Assembly (NCBI GenBank): GCA_900314745.1
Contig: OMWK01000019.1
Span: 1 to 33,553, forward strand
Source: an uncultured Eubacteriales bacterium
GTDB taxonomy: Bacteria; Bacillota; Clostridia; Saccharofermentanales; Saccharofermentanaceae
Length of the DNA stretch: 33,553 nt
Direction of reading: 5' to 3'
Part shown: one piece after another, positions 23,934 to 31,990 of the stretch
Layout: each line of letters begins with the position of its first letter
Numbering within the stretch: the stretch's first letter is position 1
The notes under the pieces: generated by a model
Told to the model about the DNA's origin: nothing
The model's database searches: none
Seen by the model: the letters and a program-made list of their open reading frames with translations, nothing else
Program-made: the position numbers and the translations under genes

Positions 23934-24587
23934 TTATTCCCCACGTAAAGTGTCCAAGACCTCGTTAAGTGAGGGAAGGATGATGTCGGCAAGACTTCTC
24001 ATCTCATCATCCGGCTCCACCATGTCAGGCACCATAAACGTATATAATCCGGCCGCTTTGGCGGATTTAACACCGTTAAACGAGTCCTCTATGGCCGCCG
24101 AATCTTCAGGCTTCACACCAAGAAGGTCCATGGCCTTAAGCCAGATATCAGGCGCGGGCTTGCTGTGATCGATCATGTCGCCGCATACGATCTCATCGAA
24201 GTAATCGTACAGACCTGCGGCCTTGATCTCGTGAATAACCGAAGCACTGGACGTCGATGAGGCGACCGCAGTCTTGATCCCGTTCTCCTTAAGATACTTA
24301 AGAAGCTCGATGACTCCGGGCTTGATGGCGACCAGTCCCGCGTCAAATCTCTCACGGAATATATCGCGCCTTCGCTGATTAAATTCATCATAAGGGTACT
24401 TATCGCCGTAGATACTGAACCACAATTCCCTTGTGGCCGCGGCATTAATGCCCAACGCCTTCACGCAGAAAGATTCAATATCAGGGATGCCTTCCTCATT
24501 GGCAACTACAACCCAGCTGTCAACGACAGCCCTCTCGGAGTCAAATATGACTCCGTCCATATCAAAAAGTACAGCTTTAACGGTCAT
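23934..24587 (-). CDS. HAD family sugar-phosphatase or beta-phosphoglucomutase-like protein
   Basis: 217 residues. HAD motif I FDMDGVIFDS has nucleophile Asp9 and Asp11. Motif II is AVASSTSS, motif III Lys lies in HSKPAPD, and motif IV is AIEDSFNGVKSA. A helical cap follows motif I, as in the PGMB/phosphatase group; the substrate is probably a small sugar phosphate. ATG 24587 follows the pflA stop codon by 3 bases with GGAG upstream, so it is in one operon with pflA. Whether it repairs or recycles a fermentation-related phosphate is unknown. Confidence 0.88.
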   Translation of the reverse strand: MTVKAVLFDMDGVIFDSERAVVDSWVVVANEEGIPDIESFCVKALGINAAATRELWFSIYGDKYPYDEFNQRRRDIFRERFDAGLVAIKPGVIELLKYLKENGIKTAVASSTSSASVIHEIKAAGLYDYFDEIVCGDMIDHSKPAPDIWLKAMDLLGVKPEDSAAIEDSFNGVKSAKAAGLYTFMVPDMVEPDDEMRSLADIILPSLNEVLDTLRGE

Positions 24588-24590
24588 GAT

Positions 24591-25316
24591 TTACGCTCCA
24601 AGTATCTTCCTTGCGTTCTCTACGCGCTCCTTGGAAGGAGTCTTAATTCCCTCGAGTTCATACGGGATTCCGAGTGTCTCCCACTTATGCACGCCCAGTG
24701 TGTGATAAGGCAGGACCTCAACCCTCTCGACCGTCTTCAAGGACTTAATGAACTCTGCAAGTTTGATCAGGTACTCATCCTTGTCATTGCGCTCAGGTAC
24801 AAGTACGTGGCGAATCCACATCTTAACGCCGAGGTCGGAAAGTTCACGTGCCATCGCGAGAATGTTATCAAGGGGCTGCTTGGTAAGCTCCTTATGTCCC
24901 TCGGGATCGATGTGCTTGATATCGAGCATTACAAGGTCCGTGACCTTCATGAGCTCAAGGAACTTGTCGTGCCACTCGGGGTTGGTGTTATAGGGGTTGC
25001 CGGAAGTATCAAGGCAGGTATTGATGCCCTTCGCCTTCGCCTTTGTGAAAAGCTCGAGAAGGAAATCTATCTGCATCAAAGGCTCGCCGCCGGAGACGGT
25101 AATTCCGCCCAGGGGTCCCCAGTAATTCTTATATCTCAATGCCTGGTTCAGAAGCTCGTCCGCATCGCGAAGCTGTCCGTCCGTCATCTTCCATGTATCA
25201 GGATTATGGCAGAACTGGCATCTCATGGCGCAGCCCGAGAAGAATATTATGTATCTTACTCCGGGCCCGTCCGCAGAACCGAAGCTCTCTGTTGAATGTA
25301 TATAACCTTTAGACAT
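24591..25316 (-). CDS. pflA: Pyruvate formate-lyase activating enzyme
   Basis: Radical SAM enzyme that installs the glycyl radical on pyruvate formate-lyase. 241 residues, normal length. The N-terminus GYIHSTESFGSADGPGVRY is diagnostic; the [4Fe-4S] motif CAMRCQFC uses Cys29, Cys33 and Cys36; GGITVSGGEPLMQ follows. Its substrate, PflB, is encoded in the window but not adjacent: a SulP gene of opposite strand lies between. ATG 25316 has CGGAG upstream, and a minus-strand TATAAT at 25357-25352 gives its promoter. Confidence 0.96.
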   Translation of the reverse strand: MSKGYIHSTESFGSADGPGVRYIIFFSGCAMRCQFCHNPDTWKMTDGQLRDADELLNQALRYKNYWGPLGGITVSGGEPLMQIDFLLELFTKAKAKGINTCLDTSGNPYNTNPEWHDKFLELMKVTDLVMLDIKHIDPEGHKELTKQPLDNILAMARELSDLGVKMWIRHVLVPERNDKDEYLIKLAEFIKSLKTVERVEVLPYHTLGVHKWETLGIPYELEGIKTPSKERVENARKILGA

Positions 25317-25351
25317 AATTACAACTCCGATGTTATTGATTTTGTCCTATC

Positions 25352-25357
25352 ATTATA
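25352..25357 (-). promoter_or_regulatory. -10 box of pflA
   Basis: A perfect TATAAT on the minus strand, 35 bases before ATG 25316, just upstream of and divergent to the SulP promoter. Confidence 0.55.
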
Positions 25358-25379
25358 CGCTATATGCACAATATATTCG

Positions 25380-25388
25380 TGGTAGAAT
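25380..25388 (+). promoter_or_regulatory. Extended -10 promoter of the SulP gene
   Basis: TGGTAGAAT is an extended -10. It gives a leader of about 35 bases with an AGAAGG ribosome site 8 bases before ATG 25429. This box and the pflA -10 are only about 25 bases apart on opposite strands. Confidence 0.55.
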
Positions 25389-25428
25389 AACGCTGTTTTT
25401 TTTAATAATAAAAATAGAAGGTACATAT

Positions 25429-27069
25429 ATGGCTAAGCAGAGAAGACCCTTCTTCGCACATTACGCGAAGATCTTCAGAAATGAGTTCAAAGGTTACAAC
25501 AAGAAATACTTCATCAACGACATGACCGCGGGTATCACCGTCGGTGCAGTCGCCCTCCCCCTCGCCCTCGCATTCGGTGCGGCGAGTGTCGATCAGGACC
25601 ATCTCGCGATAGGAATCGCAGGCGGTCTTATCACTGCCATAATCGCAGGCATCATCTCCGGTCTTCTCGGCGGAGGTTCTTTCCAGATATCCGGTCCTAC
25701 GGGAGCCATGGCGGTTATCCTCGGAACGATAGTCTCCGGCACATACGGCCTTCAGGGAATGTTCATGGCTACATTCATGTCAGGTGTCATCCTGCTGATT
25801 GCAGGTCTTCTGCGCTTCGGCCGATTCGTTCAGTTCATCCCTAAGCCGGTCGTCACGGGCTTTACCTCGGGTATCGCACTCGTAATCGCAATCGGTCAGC
25901 TGGGTAATGCTTTCGGCGTAAATGCAGCGGGCGAAGGCACTATCGGCAAGGTTATGGCATTCGCCTCCAACATCAAGGACACAAGCCTGCCGACACTTGG
26001 CGTTGCAGCTCTCGTAGTTGTCCTCATGATCGTGTACCCCAAGAAGTTCTCCAAGTACGTACCTTCTTCTCTCGTTGCCATCATCATCGCCACGGCAATC
26101 TGCAAGCTCATAAACCTCGATGTTAAGACAATCGGCTCCATCCCGAGCTCGATCATCAACTCTGAGGTCCTCGACATCAAGGCCGTAGACATCCCGATGA
26201 TCACATCCATCACAGGCTACGCCATTACGATCGCTCTCCTCGGCATGATCGAGAGCCTCCTCTGCGGTACTGCCGCAGCTTCCATGAAGAAAGAGAAGTT
26301 CGACTCCAACGTTGAACTCATAGCACAGGGCATAGCCAACATGGCGGTGCCTTTCGCAGGCGGTGTGCCTTCCACGGCTGCAATCGCCAGAACTTCCGTC
26401 GCCATCAAGAGCGGCTGCAGAACAAGACTTACATCCGTATTCCAGTCCATCTTCCTCGTTCTTTGCATGTTCGTTCTCTCCCCCCTCATCGGCATGGTAC
26501 CTTACGCTGCACTCGCAGGCGTACTATTCATGACTGCATACAAGATGAACGACTTCACTACGATCAAGGGATATTTCAAGCACGGCCTTAAGGATGCGAT
26601 CGCTTCCTGCTTCATCACCATGGCAGCAACGGTCATCCTCGACCTGACTTACGCCATCGTAATCGGTGTTGCACTCTCCATGATCATTACCATAAGCAAG
26701 CTCGTAGACATCCGTGTAAACGTCGAGGAGGAGACACTCATCGACAACAGGGATGCGGCCATCGTTTACTCTGTAGGTGCTTACTTCTTCGCAAACGGCA
26801 AGCAGCTTAAGAAGGCCATCGAGAAGTGCGAAAAGAAATACGACACATATATCCTGTCATTCAGAGGCGTTGTCTTCGTAGACGTATCTGCAGAGACGGA
26901 ATTCGTCGAAGCCATCGAATACATCAAGAGCCTTGGCGCTGATTTCTGCTTTGTCGGTATGAATGAAGATATCAACAGCGCGCTTGATAAGATCGGCTTC
27001 CACGATCAGGTAGGCCGCGACCACTTCTACGCGAACCTCGAGGAATATGTAGCTTCAACCACAAAGTAA
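25429..27069 (+). CDS. SulP (SLC26) family anion transporter with STAS domain
   Basis: 546 residues. The N-terminal 60 residues lead into about 12-14 membrane segments with the SulP motifs DMTAGITVGAVALPLALAFG and FQISGPTGAMAVILG. The C-terminal STAS domain (about 440-546) includes the VVFVDVSAETEFVEAI strand and helix. Family members carry sulfate, bicarbonate, dicarboxylates and, in animals, also formate and chloride. The start is ATG 25429, behind AGAAGG, not the upstream in-frame codons that would add 33 residues. It lies between pflA and pflB, convergent to pflB, which invites the idea of formate or bicarbonate as substrate; the sequence does not prove this. Confidence 0.92.
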   Translation: MAKQRRPFFAHYAKIFRNEFKGYNKKYFINDMTAGITVGAVALPLALAFGAASVDQDHLAIGIAGGLITAIIAGIISGLLGGGSFQISGPTGAMAVILGTIVSGTYGLQGMFMATFMSGVILLIAGLLRFGRFVQFIPKPVVTGFTSGIALVIAIGQLGNAFGVNAAGEGTIGKVMAFASNIKDTSLPTLGVAALVVVLMIVYPKKFSKYVPSSLVAIIIATAICKLINLDVKTIGSIPSSIINSEVLDIKAVDIPMITSITGYAITIALLGMIESLLCGTAAASMKKEKFDSNVELIAQGIANMAVPFAGGVPSTAAIARTSVAIKSGCRTRLTSVFQSIFLVLCMFVLSPLIGMVPYAALAGVLFMTAYKMNDFTTIKGYFKHGLKDAIASCFITMAATVILDLTYAIVIGVALSMIITISKLVDIRVNVEEETLIDNRDAAIVYSVGAYFFANGKQLKKAIEKCEKKYDTYILSFRGVVFVDVSAETEFVEAIEYIKSLGADFCFVGMNEDINSALDKIGFHDQVGRDHFYANLEEYVASTTK

Positions 27070-27097
27070 AACGAACCACATTGAATCTTCATCACAT

Positions 27098-27129
27098 TGA
27101 AAATGGCCCCGGCGATTGCCTGGGCCATT
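27098..27129. terminator. Bidirectional hairpin between SulP and pflB
   Basis: A perfect 8-bp stem, AATGGCCC (27102-27109) with GGGCCATT (27122-27129), has a 12-nt loop. It lies 32 bases past the SulP stop and 53 bases past the pflB stop on the other strand. The minus side has the better T-run (ATTTTC); both are short. Confidence 0.6.
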
Positions 27130-27182
27130 CTCATATAAGTCTTACCTAAATCAATTAGGAAACTATTTTACTTATCTTCAGA

Positions 27183-29447
27183 TCAAAGTCTGTCGTGGCA
27201 TGTTCTGGAGATAACGTCGTCCTGCTGCTCCTTAGTAAGGTCGATGAACTTAACAGCATATCCGGATACACGGATAGTGAAGTTAGCGTACTCTTCCTTC
27301 TCAGGGTGAGCCTGAGCATCGAGGAGCTTCTCAACACCGAATACGTTTACGTTGAGGTGGTGAGCGCCCTGAGCGAAGTAACCATCCATTACGTTAACGA
27401 GGTTGTTCTTCTGATCAGCCTCGTTGTTGCCGAGAGCAGAAGGGTTGATTGTCTGAGTATTGGAGATACCGTCCAAAGACCATGTGTAAGGGATCTTAGC
27501 AACGGAGTTCAGGGAAGCGATGAGACCATTCTTCTCTGCGCCGTATGCAGGGTTAGCTCCGGGAGACAGAGGCTCGCCGGCCTTACGTCCGTCAGGAAGT
27601 GTACCTGTCTTCTTACCGTATACAACGTTGGATGTGATTGTAAGGATAGAAGTTGTAGGCTCAGCATTTCTGTATGTGTGGTGCTTTCTAACCTTTGTCA
27701 TGTATGTGTCGAGGAGCCATACAGCGATATCGTCAGCTCTGTCGTCATCGTTACCGTATCTCGGGAAGTCACCCTCGATCTCGAAGTCTGTAGCGATTCC
27801 GTCAGCATTTCTGATAGCCTTAACCTTCGCATACTTGATAGCTGACAGTGAGTCAACTACGTGTGAGAAGCCAGCGATACCTGTAGCGAATGTTCTTCTT
27901 ACGTTAGTATCGATGAGTGCGAGCTCAGCAGCCTCATAGTAGTACTTGTCGTGCATGTAGTGGATCAAGTTCAGGCAGTTAACATAGAGATCAACGAGCC
28001 AGTCGAGCATAGGATCGAACTTAGCGATAACCTCATCATAGTCGAGATACTCGGATGTGATGGGCTGGTAAGCAGGACCAACCTGTACTCTCTTAGGATC
28101 TGTCTCGAGCTCGTCCTTACCGCCGTTGATAGCGTAGAGCAAGCACTTAGCGAGGTTAGCTCTTGCACCGAAGAACTGCATCTCCTTACCTGTCTGTGTA
28201 GCGGATACGCAGCAGCAGATGGAGTAGTCATCGCCCCATACAGGTCTCATTACATCATCGTTCTCGTACTGTACGGAAGATGTTGTGATGGAGATGTGTG
28301 CAGCATACTGTCTGAAGTTGTCAGGGAGTCTCTTGGAGTAGAGAACTGTGAGGTTAGGCTCAGGTGAAGGACCCATGTTCTCGAGTGTGTGGAGGAAACG
28401 GTAGTCGTTCTTTGTAACCTGTGAACGTCCGTCAGAACCAAGACCAGCAACTTCGAGTGTAGCCCATACCGGGTCACCGGAGAACAGCTCGTTGTAAGAC
28501 TGGATACGAGCGAACTTAACCATACGGAGCTTCATAACGAGGTGGTCGATGAGCTCCTGAGCCTCGGACTCTGTGAGGATACCCTTCTCGAGGTCTCTCT
28601 GAATATAGATATCAAGGAAAGTAGAAACACGGCCAACGGACATAGCAGCACCGTTCTGTGTCTTGATAGCTGCGAGATATCCGAAGTAGAGCCACTGAAC
28701 AGCTTCTCTTGCATTCTTTGCAGGCTGGGAGATGTCGAAGCCGTAAGCTGCAGCCATTTCCTTCATCTGCATCAAAGCCTTGATCTGCTTGCCGAGCTCT
28801 TCTCTCTGACGGATAACATCATCGAGCATAGTGCCGTCACCGCAGTTGGCAAGATCCTTCTTCTTGCTCGCGATGATGAAGTCGATACCGTAGAGAGCAA
28901 CTCTTCTGTAGTCACCTACGATTCTTCCACGGCCGTATGTGTCGGGAAGACCTGTGAGGATGTGTGAGTGACGAGCTGCCTTGATCTCAGGTGTGTAAAC
29001 TGAGAAAACAGCGTCAGAGTGAGTTGTATGATATTCAGTAAAGATCTTGTGGAGCTCCTTGGAAGGCTCATAGCCGTACATCTGGCATGACTGCTCAGCC
29101 ATCTTGATACCGCCGAAGGGCATGAATGCTCTCTTCAAAGGCTTGTCTGTCTGAAGACCAACTACCTTCTCGAGATCCTTCATGGAATCATCAATGTAAG
29201 CTGCGCCGTAAGCGAGGATATCGGAAACAACCTCTGTCTCCATATCGAGTACGCCGCCCTTGGCTCTCTCCTCCTTCTGCAATTCCTTGAGCTTGCCCCA
29301 GAGCTTATCTGTAGCCTCTGTAGGACCTGCGAGGAATGATTCGTCGCCGTCATAAGGTGTGTAGTTATTCTGGATGAAGTCTCTTACGTTGACCTCTTCC
29401 TTCCACAATCTTCCGGAGAAACCTTCCCACTGATCAAAATTTTTCAT
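27183..29447 (-). CDS. pflB: Pyruvate formate-lyase (formate C-acetyltransferase)
   Basis: Splits pyruvate and CoA to acetyl-CoA and formate, a central anaerobic step. 754 residues, close to the usual 740-760. The active-site cysteines are Cys412-Cys413 within [11 protein letters not shown], and the glycyl radical site is Gly729 in RVSGYAVKF. The start [20 protein letters not shown] is typical of true PFL rather than other glycyl radical enzymes. An extra Cys411 precedes the catalytic pair. ATG 29447 has AGAAAGGAAAT upstream. It has its own strong promoter and is separated from pflA by the SulP gene. Confidence 0.97.
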   Translation of the reverse strand: MKNFDQWEGFSGRLWKEEVNVRDFIQNNYTPYDGDESFLAGPTEATDKLWGKLKELQKEERAKGGVLDMETEVVSDILAYGAAYIDDSMKDLEKVVGLQTDKPLKRAFMPFGGIKMAEQSCQMYGYEPSKELHKIFTEYHTTHSDAVFSVYTPEIKAARHSHILTGLPDTYGRGRIVGDYRRVALYGIDFIIASKKKDLANCGDGTMLDDVIRQREELGKQIKALMQMKEMAAAYGFDISQPAKNAREAVQWLYFGYLAAIKTQNGAAMSVGRVSTFLDIYIQRDLEKGILTESEAQELIDHLVMKLRMVKFARIQSYNELFSGDPVWATLEVAGLGSDGRSQVTKNDYRFLHTLENMGPSPEPNLTVLYSKRLPDNFRQYAAHISITTSSVQYENDDVMRPVWGDDYSICCCVSATQTGKEMQFFGARANLAKCLLYAINGGKDELETDPKRVQVGPAYQPITSEYLDYDEVIAKFDPMLDWLVDLYVNCLNLIHYMHDKYYYEAAELALIDTNVRRTFATGIAGFSHVVDSLSAIKYAKVKAIRNADGIATDFEIEGDFPRYGNDDDRADDIAVWLLDTYMTKVRKHHTYRNAEPTTSILTITSNVVYGKKTGTLPDGRKAGEPLSPGANPAYGAEKNGLIASLNSVAKIPYTWSLDGISNTQTINPSALGNNEADQKNNLVNVMDGYFAQGAHHLNVNVFGVEKLLDAQAHPEKEEYANFTIRVSGYAVKFIDLTKEQQDDVISRTCHDRL

Positions 29448-29492
29448 GGCTTCTATTTCCTTTCTGATTTATTAAGACTTTTCGGTAGCACT

Positions 29493-29521
29493 AATATAGC
29501 AAAATGAAAATCATATTACAA
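29493..29521 (-). promoter_or_regulatory. Promoter of pflB
   Basis: Minus-strand -35 TTGTAA (29521-29516), 17-base spacer and -10 TATATT (29498-29493) preceded by TGC, an extended -10. The leader of about 40 bases holds the ribosome site. The DNA upstream is very AT-rich, as expected for a strongly expressed gene. Confidence 0.75.
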
Positions 29522-29591
29522 CCCTAATTTATAATCATTCTAAAAAACTACACTAAAAATTCACACTTTTTGACCCTCGTGAAAAAAGGTT

Positions 29592-29611
29592 AAAAATCCT
29601 TTTCGAAAAGG
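29592..29611 (-). terminator. Terminator of the penicillin-binding protein gene
   Basis: A 14-bp palindrome CCTTTTCGAAAAGG (29598-29611) is followed on the minus strand by ATTTTTAACC and a further T-run. It lies 15 bases past the stop codon at 29627. The stem is AT-rich, so strength is moderate. Confidence 0.6.
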
Positions 29612-29626
29612 TATGCGCCCTATATA

Positions 29627-31930
29627 TTAACCTGTTATGCCGGGCTGCTCGGGAGTCTCTTCCTCAGGTGCAGTATGTATCGGGCACACGTTGTCCTGCG
29701 TAGGCGTGAGGTAGGAGCCGAGTACGAAGTAATCCGTTACGGTAGTGTGCGCTTCGCGGCAGTATTCGCTGGGCCAGTAACCTGACTCGCACACCTCAAG
29801 TTCAACAACGTTGTCGGGGCGTGTCCAGCTCGCGCCGGGCAGATCCTGATGGATTCTGCTCATGACGTAGTACCAGATCCTGTTAGCGTTCGGCTTGTCG
29901 ATCTGCGGGATGAGAGTCTGGCGCAGACGGTTGTCGTAACCGTACCAGACGGCACCGCAGTAGTAAGGCGTGTAGCCGCAGAACCACTTGTCGAGGTTCG
30001 CGTCTGTAGTACCTGTCTTGCCTGAAGTTGCAATGTACTCGCCGCTGCTGTTCGTAATGATCGAGACCGTACCCGTTGCAGTACCGTTCGTGATAACGTC
30101 CTCGAGGATATCACTCATGATAAACGCTGTCTCAGCCGAGTAAACGCGGTGTCTCTCAGGTGCGTTGGTGAGTACCACGTTGTCGTTGCTGTCGAGCACC
30201 TGCGTATATGAATAAGGTTCGGTATACGTTCCGCCTGAAGCGAGCGTGTTGAACGCACCGCACATCTGAAGCGGCGTGATGCCGGTAGTAAACGAACCAA
30301 TGGCCTGAGCGGGATATGAACCCTCGGCCGTCATGTCAATGCCTTCCTGCATAAGGAACCAGAGTGCCGTATCGCCTCCGACGTCGTACCAGACCTTAAC
30401 GGCTATGGTATTCTTCGAAGTCGCGACGGCTCTTCTTATGGTCATCGGGCCCGCGTAGGAACGGTCGGCGTTCAAAGGCCATGCCGCATCGGGATTATTG
30501 GGATCCAAATGGCTCTCCTCGTCAACGTATATCATCGACGGCACTATGAGTCCGAGCTCGATGGCCGGCGCATAATCAATTATCGGTTTTATAGAGGAAC
30601 CCGTGGACCTGTACGCCTGCGTCGCTCGGTTAAGAACCATGTTGCCGCTCTTCGGCCCGTATCCTCCCTGCATGCCCGCGATGGCGCCGGTCTGAACGTT
30701 GATTATTACCATGCCGGCCTGCGGTTTCTCCGGGTAATCCACCAGAAGCGTCGGATCCTGCTGGAAAAGGTCGCGCGTCGAGAACGCCTCATCGAGCACC
30801 GACTGCACGTTCGGCTCGAGCGTCGTGTAGATATGATATCCGCGGTTATAGACGATCGTCGCTGCGAGGTCGACTGATATGTTGCGCGTCTCGGCAACGT
30901 CGTTGATTACCTCCGAGATAGCGTACTCGCAGAAATATGAATTGATATCTGCTGCGGAATGTGCCTCCTCCGTGCGGAAAAGAAGCTCCGTGTTAAGTGC
31001 GGCCTGGTACTCCTCCTCGGTTATGTAGCCGAGCTCGTACATCTTCGAAAGTACGATACGCTGCCTTCGTAGCGCATTACGTCTGCCCGACTCTCTTAAC
31101 GGGTTGTAGTAAGAGGGGCTCTTCGGAAGTCCTGCAAGGAAAGCGCACTCAGCAAGATTAAGCTCTGAAGCATTCTTGCCGAAATAGTTCTGCGCTGCAG
31201 CCTGGACTCCTACGTAGTTGTTACCCATGGGAGCGAGGTTCAGGTAAAGCTCCATGATCTCGTCCTTGGAGAGCTCCTGCTCAAGGCTCATCGCCGAGAA
31301 CCACTCCTGTATCTTACGTGACGTGGAGTGCTCGTCGTTACCCGAGATGAGCTTAACTGTCTGCTGTGTGATTGTAGAACCGCCGTGTGTAGCCGAACCG
31401 CCGTTGGCGAGAGCGGAGAGCACGGCACTTCCGATTCTTCTGATATCAATTCCGGAGTGCTCGTAGAATCTCTCATCCTCGATGCTTATAACGGCCTCCT
31501 CGAGGTATGTATTACGAACCTCACTTATGGGGATGTAGATTCTGTCCACATTCGCGCTTCCCGTAAGCCTCGCGATAACGTTGCCCTCGCTGTCGTAAAC
31601 AAACGAGGTCTGAACCTCATCCGTCTGCGTGATATCAGATATCGAGAGCGGCCTCGTCATAGAGACATAACCTAAGAGCATTCCCGCGCCGAAGCCTCCG
31701 AATGCGAAGCCTACGCAAAGAACGGCGACAAGCGCGATCTTAAATACAGCCGCGAAGAATGAAATCACCTCGTGCTTCAGGCTTCTGTTGAAGCCGGACA
31801 CGGTAGGCTTGCCCTTAAGTATGCGTCGAAGCTCATCCGCGAGCGCGCTGTTCTCAGGCGCTACGGGATTTGTATTTCTGACAGCTCCCGGCTGCCTAAC
31901 GTTGTGACTGTCTCTGCTAGCTGGTCTCAT
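29627..31930 (-). CDS. Class A penicillin-binding protein (transglycosylase/transpeptidase)
   Basis: Polymerises and cross-links peptidoglycan at the outer face of the membrane. 767 residues. A cytoplasmic tail of about 55 residues and one transmembrane helix (about 56-88) are followed by the GT51 glycosyltransferase domain, with catalytic Glu151 in SIEDERFYEHSGID and GGSTITQQ at 183-190. The transpeptidase domain has Ser445-x-x-Lys448, Ser505-Lys-Asn507 and KTGT at 638-641. The C-terminus ends in a Pro/Glu-rich tail with scattered cysteines. No ribosome site precedes ATG 31930; an extended -10 ends 8 bases upstream, so the mRNA is leaderless or nearly so. It is head to head with the rRNA methyltransferase gene. 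Confidence 0.95.
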   Translation of the reverse strand: MRPASRDSHNVRQPGAVRNTNPVAPENSALADELRRILKGKPTVSGFNRSLKHEVISFFAAVFKIALVAVLCVGFAFGGFGAGMLLGYVSMTRPLSISDITQTDEVQTSFVYDSEGNVIARLTGSANVDRIYIPISEVRNTYLEEAVISIEDERFYEHSGIDIRRIGSAVLSALANGGSATHGGSTITQQTVKLISGNDEHSTSRKIQEWFSAMSLEQELSKDEIMELYLNLAPMGNNYVGVQAAAQNYFGKNASELNLAECAFLAGLPKSPSYYNPLRESGRRNALRRQRIVLSKMYELGYITEEEYQAALNTELLFRTEEAHSAADINSYFCEYAISEVINDVAETRNISVDLAATIVYNRGYHIYTTLEPNVQSVLDEAFSTRDLFQQDPTLLVDYPEKPQAGMVIINVQTGAIAGMQGGYGPKSGNMVLNRATQAYRSTGSSIKPIIDYAPAIELGLIVPSMIYVDEESHLDPNNPDAAWPLNADRSYAGPMTIRRAVATSKNTIAVKVWYDVGGDTALWFLMQEGIDMTAEGSYPAQAIGSFTTGITPLQMCGAFNTLASGGTYTEPYSYTQVLDSNDNVVLTNAPERHRVYSAETAFIMSDILEDVITNGTATGTVSIITNSSGEYIATSGKTGTTDANLDKWFCGYTPYYCGAVWYGYDNRLRQTLIPQIDKPNANRIWYYVMSRIHQDLPGASWTRPDNVVELEVCESGYWPSEYCREAHTTVTDYFVLGSYLTPTQDNVCPIHTAPEEETPEQPGITG

Positions 31931-31938
31931 AGTTTATT

Positions 31939-31947
31939 ATTCTACCA
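31939..31947 (-). promoter_or_regulatory. Extended -10 box of the penicillin-binding protein gene, near-leaderless
   Basis: The minus strand reads TGGTAGAAT, an extended -10 whose last base is 8 positions before ATG 31930. No Shine-Dalgarno site lies between. The transcript would carry a leader of at most one or two bases. Confidence 0.6.
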
Positions 31948-31974
31948 TAATTACTGTAAAGAACGCCCCTGCCG

Positions 31975-31983
31975 TGTTACAAT
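31975..31983 (+). promoter_or_regulatory. Extended -10 box placed for leaderless transcription of the rRNA methyltransferase
   Basis: TGTTACAAT is an extended -10 whose last base is exactly 7 bases upstream of the interval's end at ATG 31991. No Shine-Dalgarno site is present. It faces the penicillin-binding protein promoter across about 30 bases. Confidence 0.65.
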
Positions 31984-31990
31984 CTCATCT

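Noticed and set aside
29522..29600. Redox (Rex-type) operator upstream of pflB
   Set aside because: TTCAC and GTGAA arms are present, but the spacing and flanks do not fit the TTGTGA/TCACAA palindrome well enough.
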